A stretch of DNA of 64,000 bases from Nocardiopsis dassonvillei_B. Lineage in GTDB: Bacteria; Actinomycetota; Actinomycetes; Streptosporangiales; Streptosporangiaceae. Each line of letters opens with the position of its first letter. Position 1 is the stretch's first letter. A program made the position numbers and the translations under genes. The stretch spans positions 3,844,001 to 3,908,000 of the forward strand of contig NZ_OZ186815.1 in assembly GCF_964273065.1 (NCBI RefSeq), given 5' to 3'. Below are positions 36,064-44,844 of the stretch, one piece after another. A model generated the notes under the pieces. That model was not told where the DNA came from. It was given only the letters and a program-made list of their open reading frames with translations, and did no database searches.

Positions 36064-36092
36064 CCGCCGGTGCCCTCATGGGGCATCGGCGG
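36064..36092 (-). terminator. Terminator downstream of purS
   Basis: A 12-bp stem with one G-U pair (36064-36075 with 36081-36092) and a 5-nt loop is followed on the minus strand by TCGTTTTACG. This is a good Rho-independent-like terminator 118 bp after the purS stop and would separate purS from the ATP-binding protein gene. Confidence 0.6.
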
Positions 36093-36209
36093 CCGTTACA
36101 TTGCACATCCGGCGCTACGGACACTTCTCGCGCTTTTGGGCAAAGTCCCTTAATTCAGTGCTCATGACCGCTGTACCGCGCTGCGCCGCCGGATGGGGCC
36201 GGGGGCGGC

Positions 36210-36455
36210 TCAGGAGTCCACGCGCACCCGGAAGTCCTCGATGACGGTGTTGGCGAGCAGAGTCTCGGCCAGGCGGCGGACGTCGGCCAGCTTGGCCTCG
36301 TCGACCTCGCCCTCGACCTCGACCTCGAAGCGCTTGCCCTGGCGGACCTGTTCGATCCCCTCGAAACCCAGGCGCGAGCAGGCGCCGGCGATCGCCTGGC
36401 CCTGCGGGTCCAGGATCTCGGGCTTGAGCATGACGTCAACAACGACGCGGGCCAC
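36210..36455 (-). CDS. purS: Phosphoribosylformylglycinamidine synthase subunit PurS
   Basis: 81-residue PurS that bridges PurL and PurQ for ammonia transfer. The sequence 'VARVVVDVMLKPEILDPQGQAIAGA', 'GFEGIEQVRQGKRFEVEVEG' and 'LAETLLANTVIEDFRVRVD' is the whole family pattern. The GTG at 36455 has GGAGGA at good spacing. It is followed by a terminator rather than directly by purQ, an uncommon separation of the three subunits. Confidence 0.95.
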   Translation of the reverse strand: MARVVVDVMLKPEILDPQGQAIAGACSRLGFEGIEQVRQGKRFEVEVEGEVDEAKLADVRRLAETLLANTVIEDFRVRVDS

Positions 36456-36817
36456 AGGGTCCTCCACAAGAGAAATGGGTGTGCCGCCCTCCCGCCCCCT
36501 CCCGGCTCCCCGGCCGGGCGGACGCCTCTCCGTACTGCTCGGAGCGGGCGACGCCAGAGTACGGCACGCACGGGGGCGACCGGTGCGGCCGTGTCCGGCG
36601 TCACTCCGGCCCGGGGGTGCGGCGGGGATCGGCCGGGGAATACCGCAGAGCCCTACGGGTAGAGGGGGAACAGGGTTTTTTACCGCACTGTGAACCCTGC
36701 AAGCGAGTGTTTCGGTACGTTCGTGACTCGGATCACCCCGATTGATGTCATCATTGAGAGCACAAGGTGGCGTCTAAGAGGGTGGAAGTGATCGTCCGGT
36801 CGTCCTGAGGGGGAATC
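36456..36817. other. Divergent control region between purS and the sigma-factor gene
   Basis: About 360 bp between divergent genes. The stretch after about 36630 is relatively AT-rich and should hold the sigma-gene promoters. GGGAAT (36636-36641) and GGGAAC (36666-36671) resemble the -35 element of SigR promoters, but neither has a clear GTT at the right distance. I see no gene here. Confidence 0.45.
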
Positions 36818-37438
36818 TTGACGACTATCGAAATGGACCCGATCGCCGCGCGGAACCGTGACGGGCGGGAGCCCGAGGAGGCGTTGGACTTCGCCACCGC
36901 CGTCACACCGTTCGCCGACCAGCTCTACCCCACGGCCCTGCGGATGACCCGCAACCCGGCCGACGCCGAGGACCTCGTCCAAGAGACGTTCGCCAAGGCC
37001 TTCGCCAATTTCCACCAGTTCCGGGCCGGCACCAACCTGCGTGCCTGGCTCTACCGGATCCTGACCAACACCTTCATCAACACCTACCGCAAGAAGCAGC
37101 GCGAGCCGCGCCAGGAGACCACCGACGAGATCAAGGACTGGCAGCTCGCCGCCGCCGAGGCGCACACCTCCTCGGGCATGCGGTCGGCCGAGAACGAGGT
37201 CCTGGACCACCTGCCCGACTCCGACATCAAGCAGGCGCTCGCGCGGCTGCCGGAGGAGTTCCAGGAGGTCATCTACCTCGTCGACATCGAGGGCTACGCC
37301 TACAAGGAGGTGGCCGAGCGCATGGGCACCCCGCTGGGGACCGTGATGTCCCGGCTGCACCGGGCCCGGCGCCAGCTCCGCGAGATGCTGGCCGACTACG
37401 CCCGCGACCGCGGCATGCGCGTGCCCCCCGCCCGCTAG
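36818..37438 (+). CDS. sigR: SigR/SigH-like ECF sigma factor (oxidative-stress type)
   Basis: 206-residue ECF sigma factor of the SigR/SigH group. Region 2 is 'QLYPTALRMTRNPADAEDLVQETFAKAFANFHQFRAGTNLRAWLYRILTNTFINTYRKKQREP' and region 4 'LPEEFQEVIYLVDIEGYAYKEVAERMGTPLGTVMSRLHRARRQLREML'. It would direct disulfide-stress genes such as thioredoxin and mycothiol genes. I use the TTG at 36818, 6 nt after GAGGGGG; the ATG at 36833 is an alternative. The redox anti-sigma gene rsrA, normally next, is absent. Confidence 0.93.
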   Translation: MTTIEMDPIAARNRDGREPEEALDFATAVTPFADQLYPTALRMTRNPADAEDLVQETFAKAFANFHQFRAGTNLRAWLYRILTNTFINTYRKKQREPRQETTDEIKDWQLAAAEAHTSSGMRSAENEVLDHLPDSDIKQALARLPEEFQEVIYLVDIEGYAYKEVAERMGTPLGTVMSRLHRARRQLREMLADYARDRGMRVPPAR

Positions 37439-37869
37439 CGGCTCCGCGCGCCCCCGTCCCCCGCCCCGGGAGGCCCGGGGCCCGAACGGCACCGCGCGGG
37501 AGGGCTGGAACCCCGCCCCCGGCGGACGCCGGAGTCCGGACCCGCAGGGTTTTCGGACCGACCGCCCCACCACGCTCCGTGGCCGGACCCGGCCGCCGTC
37601 GCTCCGCGGCCGGATGTTCCGCAACCCTCCGACAAAGTCGTCGGAAGACCTTGTACATGCTAGGAAGCCCTGCTAAACGGGCTCGTCCGGTATCGGGGAA
37701 CATGGGTCCGCGACGTAAAAGGTGGCGGCCGGGTCTTGCGCTCGCCATGGTGAGTTCTGTCACCATATGGTGAGGTCCGCCGTACACCCATCACCCCGGG
37801 TGCATGCGCGGCGATCCGGCCGGCCAGCGTTCACCCGCGCGAAACCGGCCCCGAATACCGAGGAGCGAC
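37439..37869. other. Intergenic region before the 2-oxoacid dehydrogenase operon
   Basis: About 430 bp. I looked for an rsrA-like gene (H-x3-C-x2-C) and found none in any frame. Short inverted repeats occur (for example CCGAC-N6-GTCGG near 37628 and GGTGA-N6-TCACC near 37750), which may be control sites for the following operon. Confidence 0.45.
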
Positions 37870-38976
37870 GTGTCGGACACCACCGCGCACGAGGAACCGG
37901 AGCTCATCCAGCTCCTGACACCGGAAGGGGAGCTGACGGGCCACCCCGACTACCCCCTGGAGATCACCGCGGACGAGATCCGCGACCTGTACCGGGACCT
38001 GGTCCTGGTACGCCGCTTCGACGGAGAGGCCGTCTCCCTCCAGCGCCAGGGCGAGCTGGGCCTGTGGGCCTCGCTGCTGGGCCAGGAGGCCGCGCAGATC
38101 GGCTCCGGCCGGGCCCTGCGGGGGAACGACATGGCCTTCCCCTCCTACCGGGAGCACGGCGTCGCCTGGTGCCGCGGCATCGAGCCCAAGGAACTGCTCG
38201 GCATGTTCCGCGGAGTCACCAACGGCGGCTGGGACCCCCACGAGCACGGCTTCCACCTCTACACGATCGTCATCGGCAGCCAGGCCCTGCACGCCACCGG
38301 CTACGCCATGGGCGTGCAGCGCGACGGCGCCCTCGGCGAGGACGGCACCGCCGTCATCACCTACTTCGGCGACGGGGCCACCAGCCAGGGCGACACCAAC
38401 GAGGCGTTCAACTTCGCCTCGGTGAACAACGCCCCCGTGGTCTTCTTCTGCCAGAACAACCAGTGGGCCATCTCCGAGCCGCTGGAGCGCCAGGCCCGCG
38501 TGCCCATCTACAAGCGCGCCTCCGGCTTCGGCTTCCCCGGCGTCCGCGTGGACGGCAACGACGTGCTCGCGGTCCTCGCCGTCACCCGGGCCGCCCTGGA
38601 CAACGCCCGCGAGGGCAACGGCCCCACGCTGGTCGAGGCGTTCACCTACCGCATGGGCGCCCACACCACCAACGACGACCCCACCCGGTACCGCAACGCG
38701 GCCGAGCTGGACGAGTGGAAGGCCAAGGACCCGATCCTGCGGGTGCGCCGTTACCTGGAGAACAACGGGCTGGCCGACGAGGAGTTCTTCGCCTCGGTCG
38801 ACGCCGAGGCCGACGCGCTGGGGGAGAAGGTCCGGACGCAGTGCCGGAGCCTGCCCGACCCCGAGCCGCTGGACATCTTCCACGAGGTGTACGCCGAACC
38901 CAACGTCCACATCGACCGCCAGCGCGCGGAGTTCGCCGAGTACCTGGCCTCCTTCGAGGCGGAAGGGGTCCGATAG
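37870..38976 (+). CDS. pdhA: 2-oxoacid (pyruvate/branched-chain) dehydrogenase E1 alpha subunit
   Basis: 368-residue E1 alpha subunit. The thiamine-diphosphate motif is 'YFGDGATSQGDTNEAFNFASVNNAPVVFFCQNN' (GDG-x26-NN), and 'FPSYREHGVAWCRGI' and 'YRMGAHTTNDDPTRYR' (phosphorylation-loop region) are conserved. With E1 beta and E2 downstream it decarboxylates a 2-oxoacid and loads acyl onto lipoyl-E2. The set could be pyruvate or branched-chain specific; actinomycetes usually also have a homodimeric AceE, which makes branched-chain substrate plausible. GTG with GAGGAG. Confidence 0.93.
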   Translation: MSDTTAHEEPELIQLLTPEGELTGHPDYPLEITADEIRDLYRDLVLVRRFDGEAVSLQRQGELGLWASLLGQEAAQIGSGRALRGNDMAFPSYREHGVAWCRGIEPKELLGMFRGVTNGGWDPHEHGFHLYTIVIGSQALHATGYAMGVQRDGALGEDGTAVITYFGDGATSQGDTNEAFNFASVNNAPVVFFCQNNQWAISEPLERQARVPIYKRASGFGFPGVRVDGNDVLAVLAVTRAALDNAREGNGPTLVEAFTYRMGAHTTNDDPTRYRNAAELDEWKAKDPILRVRRYLENNGLADEEFFASVDAEADALGEKVRTQCRSLPDPEPLDIFHEVYAEPNVHIDRQRAEFAEYLASFEAEGVR

Positions 38977-38979
38977 GCC

Positions 38980-39957
38980 ATGACCAACCTCACGATCGGC
39001 AAGGCCATCAACGCCGGCCTGCGCGCCGCGATGGAGCACGACCCCAAGGTCCTCGTCATGGGCGAGGACGTCGGCAAGCTCGGCGGCGTCTTCCGGGTCA
39101 CCGACGGCCTGCACAAGGACTTCGGCGCGGACCGCGTCATCGACACCCCGCTGGCCGAGTCCGGCATCGTCGGCACCGCCATCGGCATGGCGCTGCGCGG
39201 CTACCGGCCCGTGGTGGAGATCCAGTTCGACGGGTTCTTCTTCCCCGCGGCGAACCAGACCTTCACCCAGCTCGCCAAGATGCGCCGCCGCTCCGCCGGC
39301 AAGCTCAGCGTGCCCGTCGTCATGCGCATCCCCTACGGCGGCGGCATCGGCGCCGTGGAGCACCACAGCGAGTCCCCGGAGTCGTACTTCCTGCACACCG
39401 CGGGCCTGCGCGTGGTGAGCGTCGCCAACGCGGTGGACGCCTACTGGATGATCCAGCAGGCGATCCGCAGCGAGGACCCGGTGATCTTCCTGGAGCCCAA
39501 GCGGCGCTACTACGAGAAGGCGGAGGTGGACACCGGGGCGTCCGTCTCCGAGGCGACGCCGATGGGCGCCGCCCGGGTCGCCCGCCCCGGCACCGACGTC
39601 ACGCTGCTCGCCTACGGGCCCATGGTCAAGACCGCCCTCCAGGCGGCCGAGGCCGACACCGACCACTCCATCGAGGTCATCGACCTGCGGTCGCTGGCCC
39701 CCGTGGACTACCCGACCGTCTTCGAGTCCGTGAGGAGGACCGGCCGCCTGGTCGTCGCCCACGAGGCCACCCTCACCGGCGGGCCGGGCGCGGAGATCGC
39801 CGCCCGGGTCACCGAGGAGTGCTTCTACCACCTGGAGTCCCCGGTCATCCGGGTCGCCGCCTTCGACACCCCCTACCCGCAGTCCCGGCTGGAGGAGCAC
39901 TACCTGCCGGACCTGGACCGGGTCCTGGACGGGGTCGACCGGGCGTTCGCGTACTAG
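38980..39957 (+). CDS. pdhB: 2-oxoacid dehydrogenase E1 beta subunit
   Basis: 325-residue E1 beta, partner of the alpha subunit. Typical segments are 'VLVMGEDVGKLGGVFRVTDGL', 'DTPLAESGIVGTAIGMALRGYRPVVEIQF', 'RIPYGGGIGAVEHHSESPESYF' and 'IEVIDLRSLAPVDYPTVFESVRRTGRLVVAHEA'. It starts 3 bp after the alpha stop. Glu in 'LAESGI' is the conserved thiamine-activating residue. Confidence 0.94.
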   Translation: MTNLTIGKAINAGLRAAMEHDPKVLVMGEDVGKLGGVFRVTDGLHKDFGADRVIDTPLAESGIVGTAIGMALRGYRPVVEIQFDGFFFPAANQTFTQLAKMRRRSAGKLSVPVVMRIPYGGGIGAVEHHSESPESYFLHTAGLRVVSVANAVDAYWMIQQAIRSEDPVIFLEPKRRYYEKAEVDTGASVSEATPMGAARVARPGTDVTLLAYGPMVKTALQAAEADTDHSIEVIDLRSLAPVDYPTVFESVRRTGRLVVAHEATLTGGPGAEIAARVTEECFYHLESPVIRVAAFDTPYPQSRLEEHYLPDLDRVLDGVDRAFAY

Positions 39958-39972
39958 GGGATATAGGAACAC

Positions 39973-41367
39973 ATGGCGATTCAGAAGAACGCCCCCGCGG
40001 TGGGCGGCGTGCACTCGTTCAAACTGCCCGACGTGGGCGAAGGCCTGGTCGACGCGGAGATCCTCACCTGGTTCGTGAAACCCGGTGACGTGATCGAGGT
40101 CAACCAGATGATCTGCGAGATCGAGACCGCCAAGGCGGTCGTCGAGCTGCCGAGCCCGTTCGCGGGCACGGTCAAGGAGCTGCTGGTCGAGGAGGGGCAG
40201 ACGGTGGACGTCGGCACGGTGATCATCACCGTGGACGACGGCACCGGCGGCGGGGACGGCGGCGCGGCCGCCGCCCCGGCCGAGGAGGAGCGGGAGAAGC
40301 CGCTGGTGGGCTACGGCGAGAAGGCCGGCTCCACCCAGCGCCGGGCCCGCCGCCGCCCGGCCCCCTCCGGCCCGGTGTCCCCGGCCCCGGCGGCGAAACC
40401 GGCCCCCGCCCCGGCGGCCCCGTCGGTGGCCGTCGCCCCGGCCCCGGTCGCCTCCCAGGGGCGCCCGCTGGCCAAGCCGCCGGTGCGCAAGCTCGCCAGG
40501 GACCTCGGCGTGAACCTGGCGACGGTCGTCCCCAGCGGGGCGGGCGGCGTCATCACCCGCGACGACGTCCACGCGGCCGCCCAGGGCGGGCAGGCCGCCC
40601 AGGAGACGGCCGCCGCACCGCAGGAGGCCCCCGCGGCCGCGCCCGCGGCGGTGGACCGGTCCGCCCGGGAGCTGCGCGTGCCCATCAAGGGCGTGCGCAA
40701 GGCGACGGCGGCGGCGATGGTGGGCAGCGCGTTCACCGCGCCGCACGTCACCGAGTTCCTCCAGGTGGACGTCACCCGCACCATGAAGGCGGTCGCGCGG
40801 CTGCGCGAGCACCCCGACTTCGCGGGTGTGCGGGTGTCGCCGCTGCTCATGGTCGCCAAGGCGCTGCTGCTGGCGATCAAGCGCAACCCCGAGGTCAACG
40901 CGTCCTGGGACGAGGCCGCCCAGGAGATCGTGGTCAAGCGCTACGTGAACCTGGGGATCGCCGCCGCCACCGAGCGCGGACTGGTGGTGCCCAACATCAA
41001 GGACGCCGACGCCAAGACGCTGCCGCAGCTGGCGGGCGCGCTCAAGGAGCTCACCGACACCGCCCGCGCGGGCAAGGTGACCCCGGCGGACATGTCCGGA
41101 GGCACGATCACGATCACCAACGTGGGCGTGTTCGGCGTGGACGCGGGGACCCCGATCCTGAACCCCGGCGAGGCGGCGATCCTGGCCTTCGGGCAGATCC
41201 GCGACATGCCGTGGGTGCACAAGGGCAAGCTGAAGATCCGCAAGGTCACGACGCTGTCGCTGTCCTTCGACCACCGCCTGGTCGACGGTGAGCTCGGCTC
41301 GAAGGTGCTGCGCGACATCGGCGCCGTACTGGAGGACCCGGAGCTGACCTCGCTCGCCTGGGGGTAG
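39973..41367 (+). CDS. 2-oxoacid dehydrogenase E2 (dihydrolipoamide acyltransferase)
   Basis: 464-residue E2. One lipoyl domain (about 12-90) has the lipoylated Lys54 in 'EIETAKAVVELP'. A Pro/Ala-rich linker is followed by the E3/E1-binding domain (about 168-205, 'PPVRKLARDLGVNLATVVPSGAGGVITRDDV') and a second linker. The catalytic domain from about 230 ends with 'SFDHRLVDGELGSK', containing the active-site His and Asp. It starts 15 bp after E1 beta. No E3 gene is in the operon, so E3 must be shared. Confidence 0.94.
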   Translation: MAIQKNAPAVGGVHSFKLPDVGEGLVDAEILTWFVKPGDVIEVNQMICEIETAKAVVELPSPFAGTVKELLVEEGQTVDVGTVIITVDDGTGGGDGGAAAAPAEEEREKPLVGYGEKAGSTQRRARRRPAPSGPVSPAPAAKPAPAPAAPSVAVAPAPVASQGRPLAKPPVRKLARDLGVNLATVVPSGAGGVITRDDVHAAAQGGQAAQETAAAPQEAPAAAPAAVDRSARELRVPIKGVRKATAAAMVGSAFTAPHVTEFLQVDVTRTMKAVARLREHPDFAGVRVSPLLMVAKALLLAIKRNPEVNASWDEAAQEIVVKRYVNLGIAAATERGLVVPNIKDADAKTLPQLAGALKELTDTARAGKVTPADMSGGTITITNVGVFGVDAGTPILNPGEAAILAFGQIRDMPWVHKGKLKIRKVTTLSLSFDHRLVDGELGSKVLRDIGAVLEDPELTSLAWG

Positions 41368-41408
41368 TCTCCTGTGAATCGCGCCGTCGGGGCTGACGGT
41401 GCGACCGT

Positions 41409-41434
41409 GGCCCCCGGGGGAGACCCCGGGGGCC
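41409..41434 (+). terminator. Terminator of the 2-oxoacid dehydrogenase operon
   Basis: An 11-bp perfect stem (41409-41419 with 41424-41434) with a GAGA loop lies 41 bp after the E2 stop. Confidence 0.6.
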
Positions 41435-41695
41435 GCACGTGTTCCGGGTGTCCGTCCCGGCCCGGGCGCCCGGGCCGGGCCGTTCGGGGCGCCGGGCGGC
41501 GCGGAGGCGGGGGAGCCGGGGGAGCCGGGGCACGGCCGCGGCCGTGAACGCGCAGGGGGCCGGTGCGCCGTGCGCGCCGGCCCCGCCCGCGAGGAGGGGT
41601 CCGTCCCCCAAGGGGGAGGAGGGCGGACCCCCGTATCCCTGTTCTTCCCCGGCGTGTCGGCCCGGACACCTTCGGTTCCCGGGCGCCCGCGGGGC
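41435..41695. other. Intergenic, no gene seen
   Basis: About 260 bp of GC-rich DNA between two convergent transcription units. Frames open here are shadows of the flanking genes or Pro/Arg-rich. No further structure of note. Confidence 0.4.
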
Positions 41696-43579
41696 TCACA
41701 GGGGCGGGGCGACCATCCCGTACACCGCCCCGACCGCCGCCAGCGCGAGTCCGGCCAGGGCGGCCAGCGGCAGGTGCACGCGGGAGAAGGGCCGCAGCTG
41801 CCCGCGCGCCAGGCAGATCCCCACGAACACGGCCGACACCGCCGACAGCACCGCCGTCGCGGTCATCGGCAGTGTCAGGGCGGGGGAGCCCTCGTGCAGC
41901 CACTTCTGGGCCACGGCCAGGTCCGTCGCCCCGTGGACCAGGAGGCCCACCGCCGTGACCGCCGCCAGCGCCGTCGAGGCCAGCAGCATCCGCGTCGCCA
42001 GGGTGAACCCGTTCCCCGAGCGCTGCACCGGGACCAGCACCGTGAGCAGGACCAGCAGCGCGGCCCCCGCGACGGCCAGGTGCAGGGAGGGGGAGGCCAG
42101 CGGCCCGGTGCGGGTGTACACGGAGGTCGGGTTCATGTCGGTGGCGATCGCGGCCACCTCCCCGTCCCGCTCGACGAACGCCAGCAGGTCCCGGCCGTTC
42201 TCGGCGACGAAGACCCCCTCCTCCACCGGCAGCCAGCGGTCGTCGGCCGTGAGCCGCCCGGCGACCGACAGCGTTCCGTCGCCCGCGTCGCGGACCGTCA
42301 CGTTGTCGATCAGCGCCACCAGCCGGGTCGGACCCGCGGTCGGCAGCCGGGAGGTGATGTAGGAGCCCTCGTAGGCGCTCAGGTCGGCGTCCGGGTCGGC
42401 GGCCCCCCCGGGGTACTCCTGCGGGGCGAACTCGTCCGCGAACGCTTCGACCACCGCCATGCGCAGGTCCAGCAGCGGGTTGGCGCCCTCCGGGTCGTCC
42501 CCGTTGACCGCCACGAACACGCCCGCACCGATCTCCGGCACCAGCGCGTACCCGGTGTGGACCCCCGGCAGGTCGCCGCTGTGGCCGATGATCGGGGAGT
42601 CCCCCGCCCGCCACTGGTAGGTGCCGTAGCCCATGCCGGTGGTCCGCGGGTGCATCCCGAGCCGCCGCTCCAGCATCGCCTCGGCCACCCCCGGGGCCAG
42701 GGCCTGCTCCCCGTCGACACGGCCGCCGTCCAGCAGCGCCTCCATGAAGAGGGCCATGTCGCCGACGGTGGTCACGGCCGCGCCCGCCGGAACGTCCCCC
42801 ATGCGGATGTCCTCGGCCGCCGTCCCGTCGGCCAGGTGCGAGGTCACCAGGGGCCGGTCGGCGCGGGCGTCGGCGAGCTGCACGAACCCGGTGTCCTCCA
42901 TGCCCAGCGGGGTGAACACGCGTTCGTCCACGTAGTCCTCGAACGGGGTGCCCGACACCTCCTGCACGACGTACCCCGCGAGCGCCACCCCGTAGTTGGA
43001 GTACGCGGTGTACTCGCCCGGGGCGAACAGCCGGTCGGGGGCCGCGGTGCGCACCGTCTCGGCGAGGGTCGCGGTGCCCTCCCCGCCGAGCCGCCCGGCC
43101 ACCTCGGCGAACCCGGGGGTGTGGGTGAGCAGGTCGTGCAGGGTCACGGGCTCCCCGGGCGGCCGTGCGTCCCCGGGCAGGTAGGCGGCGATGTCCTCGG
43201 CCAGGTCCAGGCGCCCGTCCTCGACGAGGGTGAGCACGGCGGCCGCGGTGAACGACTTGGCCACGGACGCGGTGGGGAACACGTGCTCCTCCGCGTCCAG
43301 GGGGGTGGCCTCCGCCAGGTCGGCGTACCCGTGGGCGGCGGTGGCGATCCGCTCGCCGCCGAGGACGACGGTCACGGCCGCGCCGGGGGCGCCGTGCGCC
43401 TCCAGGAGTTCGGCCACCCGGTCGTCGGCGAACGCGCGGGCTGTCGCGGGGGTCAGCGGGGTCGCCTCGCGGGGCGGCGGGGCGGTGGCCGGTACGGGGG
43501 AGGCGGCCGCGGCGGGGACCGCGGGCGCCGCCGTCAGCAGTACGGCCGCGCAGAGCGCGGCGGAGCGTCGGCCGGTCAT
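41696..43579 (-). CDS. Secreted beta-lactamase-fold serine hydrolase with C-terminal membrane helices
   Basis: 627-residue protein. A signal peptide covers about residues 1-28 ('ALCAAVLLTAAPAVPAAAA'). The class C/PBP4*-like domain (about 45-380) has Ser-x-x-Lys in 'FPTASVAKSFTAAAVL', Tyr-x-Asn in 'TAYSNYGVAL' and the third motif region 'IIGHSGDLPGVHTGY'. A beta-rich linker follows, and from about 490 to the end there are four hydrophobic helices. Family members act as D-amino-acid peptidases or esterases. The ATG at 43579 has AAAGG upstream. Confidence 0.88.
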   Translation of the reverse strand: MTGRRSAALCAAVLLTAAPAVPAAAASPVPATAPPPREATPLTPATARAFADDRVAELLEAHGAPGAAVTVVLGGERIATAAHGYADLAEATPLDAEEHVFPTASVAKSFTAAAVLTLVEDGRLDLAEDIAAYLPGDARPPGEPVTLHDLLTHTPGFAEVAGRLGGEGTATLAETVRTAAPDRLFAPGEYTAYSNYGVALAGYVVQEVSGTPFEDYVDERVFTPLGMEDTGFVQLADARADRPLVTSHLADGTAAEDIRMGDVPAGAAVTTVGDMALFMEALLDGGRVDGEQALAPGVAEAMLERRLGMHPRTTGMGYGTYQWRAGDSPIIGHSGDLPGVHTGYALVPEIGAGVFVAVNGDDPEGANPLLDLRMAVVEAFADEFAPQEYPGGAADPDADLSAYEGSYITSRLPTAGPTRLVALIDNVTVRDAGDGTLSVAGRLTADDRWLPVEEGVFVAENGRDLLAFVERDGEVAAIATDMNPTSVYTRTGPLASPSLHLAVAGAALLVLLTVLVPVQRSGNGFTLATRMLLASTALAAVTAVGLLVHGATDLAVAQKWLHEGSPALTLPMTATAVLSAVSAVFVGICLARGQLRPFSRVHLPLAALAGLALAAVGAVYGMVAPPL

Positions 43580-43767
43580 GGTGGCCTTTCGTCGGGGGTT
43601 CTTCTCCTTTCCGAAACTAGGGATCCGGTCCCGGCGGCACACGGGCGCCGGCCACCCGAACCGGGGTGGGGCGGGCTGCACCTCCGGGCCGCGGCAGGGG
43701 GCACCGGCCGGCGGACCGGACGGGAGGCCCCGCCCCCGGGCGGCGGGGACGGGGCCTCGGGGCGGGG

Positions 43768-44844
43768 CTACGGGCGTGCGCCGATCTCGCCGACCCAGCC
43801 CGACCAGACGTAGCTCACCTGCTCGGCGGGCAGCGGGTAGGACAGGCCGTGGTCCTTGGCGGACCCGGCCCCGGGGTCCTCGGCCAGCAGGGTCGTGTCG
43901 CGGTACAGCAGCGAGCCGTCCCCCGCGTCGTAGAGGAAGCGGAACTCCGACACGGACGCCCCGTCCTCCACCTCGAGGGAGAACAGCTCGCCCTCGCGGC
44001 CCAGCGGGTCGGTGGCGGTGCCCAGGTACTCCAGGGCGTCGAACCCGGCGAGCACGCGCTGCACCGCCGCCTCCTCCGGCCCCGCCAGGGGGCGGGTCCC
44101 GTACAGGAACTCCACGGCGTTCACGATCGCGGCAGGGGAGTCGTCCGCGGGGTCCTCGCCCAGGTCGGCGAGCACCGCCGCCATGCCTTCGGTGTCGGTG
44201 GGCAGCTCCGCCGGCCACACCAGGGAGGGGTGCAGGGTCTCCTCGTGGGACTCGCTCCCCCGCTCCAGGAAGGCCTCGTGGTCCGCCTCCTCGCCGCCCT
44301 TGTCCAGGGGCGGCTGCGGGTGGCCGTCCGAGCGGTGCTCGCCGCCCGGGCCCGTCCACTCGTTCCACTCGTAGGGGATGTACCGGTAGCCGTGGGTCTC
44401 GTCGGGGTCGTCGTCCCCGGCGTTGGCGGTGAGCCGGACCAGTTCTGTCCCCGAGGTGGACACGAAGGCGACGTCGCCCGACCCCTCGGCCGGGCCGCGG
44501 CCCTCGGCGGCCTCGGCCAGGGCCAGCAGGCCGTCGGTGCCGTCGACCGGGTCGCCGCCGACGACCTCGATCGGCTCGGGCGGTGCGGCGTAGGCGGAGG
44601 GGATGCCGCCCGGTTCGTCGGCGGACGGCAGCAGGGCGGCGGCGCCCACGGCCAGCGCCGCGGCGGCCGCTCCGGCGACCAGGACGGGGGTGCGGCGCCA
44701 CAGGGGTCGGGACACGGCGGGGCTCTCCTTCAGTCGGGCGATGGCGTGGGTACGGGCCCGGTGGCGGGCCGCGGGGTCGGGGGCGGTGCCCGCGGCGGGG
44801 TCGGTGCCGTCCAGGGCGGTGCGCAGTGCGGTCAGGTCGTCCAT
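43768..44844 (-). CDS. CU044_5270-family membrane protein, partner of the ECF sigma factor
   Basis: 358-residue protein with a cytoplasmic N-terminus of about 50 residues, one helix ('TPVLVAGAAAAALAVGAAALL', about 52-72) and a large extracytoplasmic part. 'AIVNAVEFLYGTRPLAGPEEAAVQRVLAGFDALEYLG' and 'RFLYDAGDGSLLYRDTTLL' are typical of CU044_5270 proteins. The family is almost always encoded after an ECF sigma factor, as here (13-bp overlap), and is thought to act as its regulator. No zinc-binding anti-sigma motif is visible. Confidence 0.85.
   Translation of the reverse strand: MDDLTALRTALDGTDPAAGTAPDPAARHRARTHAIARLKESPAVSRPLWRRTPVLVAGAAAAALAVGAAALLPSADEPGGIPSAYAAPPEPIEVVGGDPVDGTDGLLALAEAAEGRGPAEGSGDVAFVSTSGTELVRLTANAGDDDPDETHGYRYIPYEWNEWTGPGGEHRSDGHPQPPLDKGGEEADHEAFLERGSESHEETLHPSLVWPAELPTDTEGMAAVLADLGEDPADDSPAAIVNAVEFLYGTRPLAGPEEAAVQRVLAGFDALEYLGTATDPLGREGELFSLEVEDGASVSEFRFLYDAGDGSLLYRDTTLLAEDPGAGSAKDHGLSYPLPAEQVSYVWSGWVGEIGARP

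Noticed and set aside
36636..36641. SigR-type promoter of the sigma gene (GGGAAT)
   Set aside because: No GTT lies 18-19 bp downstream, so I do not annotate it as a promoter.
37831..41274. 1,147-codon minus-strand open frame antisense to E1 alpha, E1 beta and E2
   Set aside because: It is the complement of three well-conserved dehydrogenase genes and has a shadow-type composition.
41399..43813. Very long plus-strand open frame antisense to the serine hydrolase
   Set aside because: Translation is low-complexity Gly/Arg/Pro/His with no motif, and it mirrors the codon structure of the convincing gene on the minus strand; a typical high-GC shadow frame.
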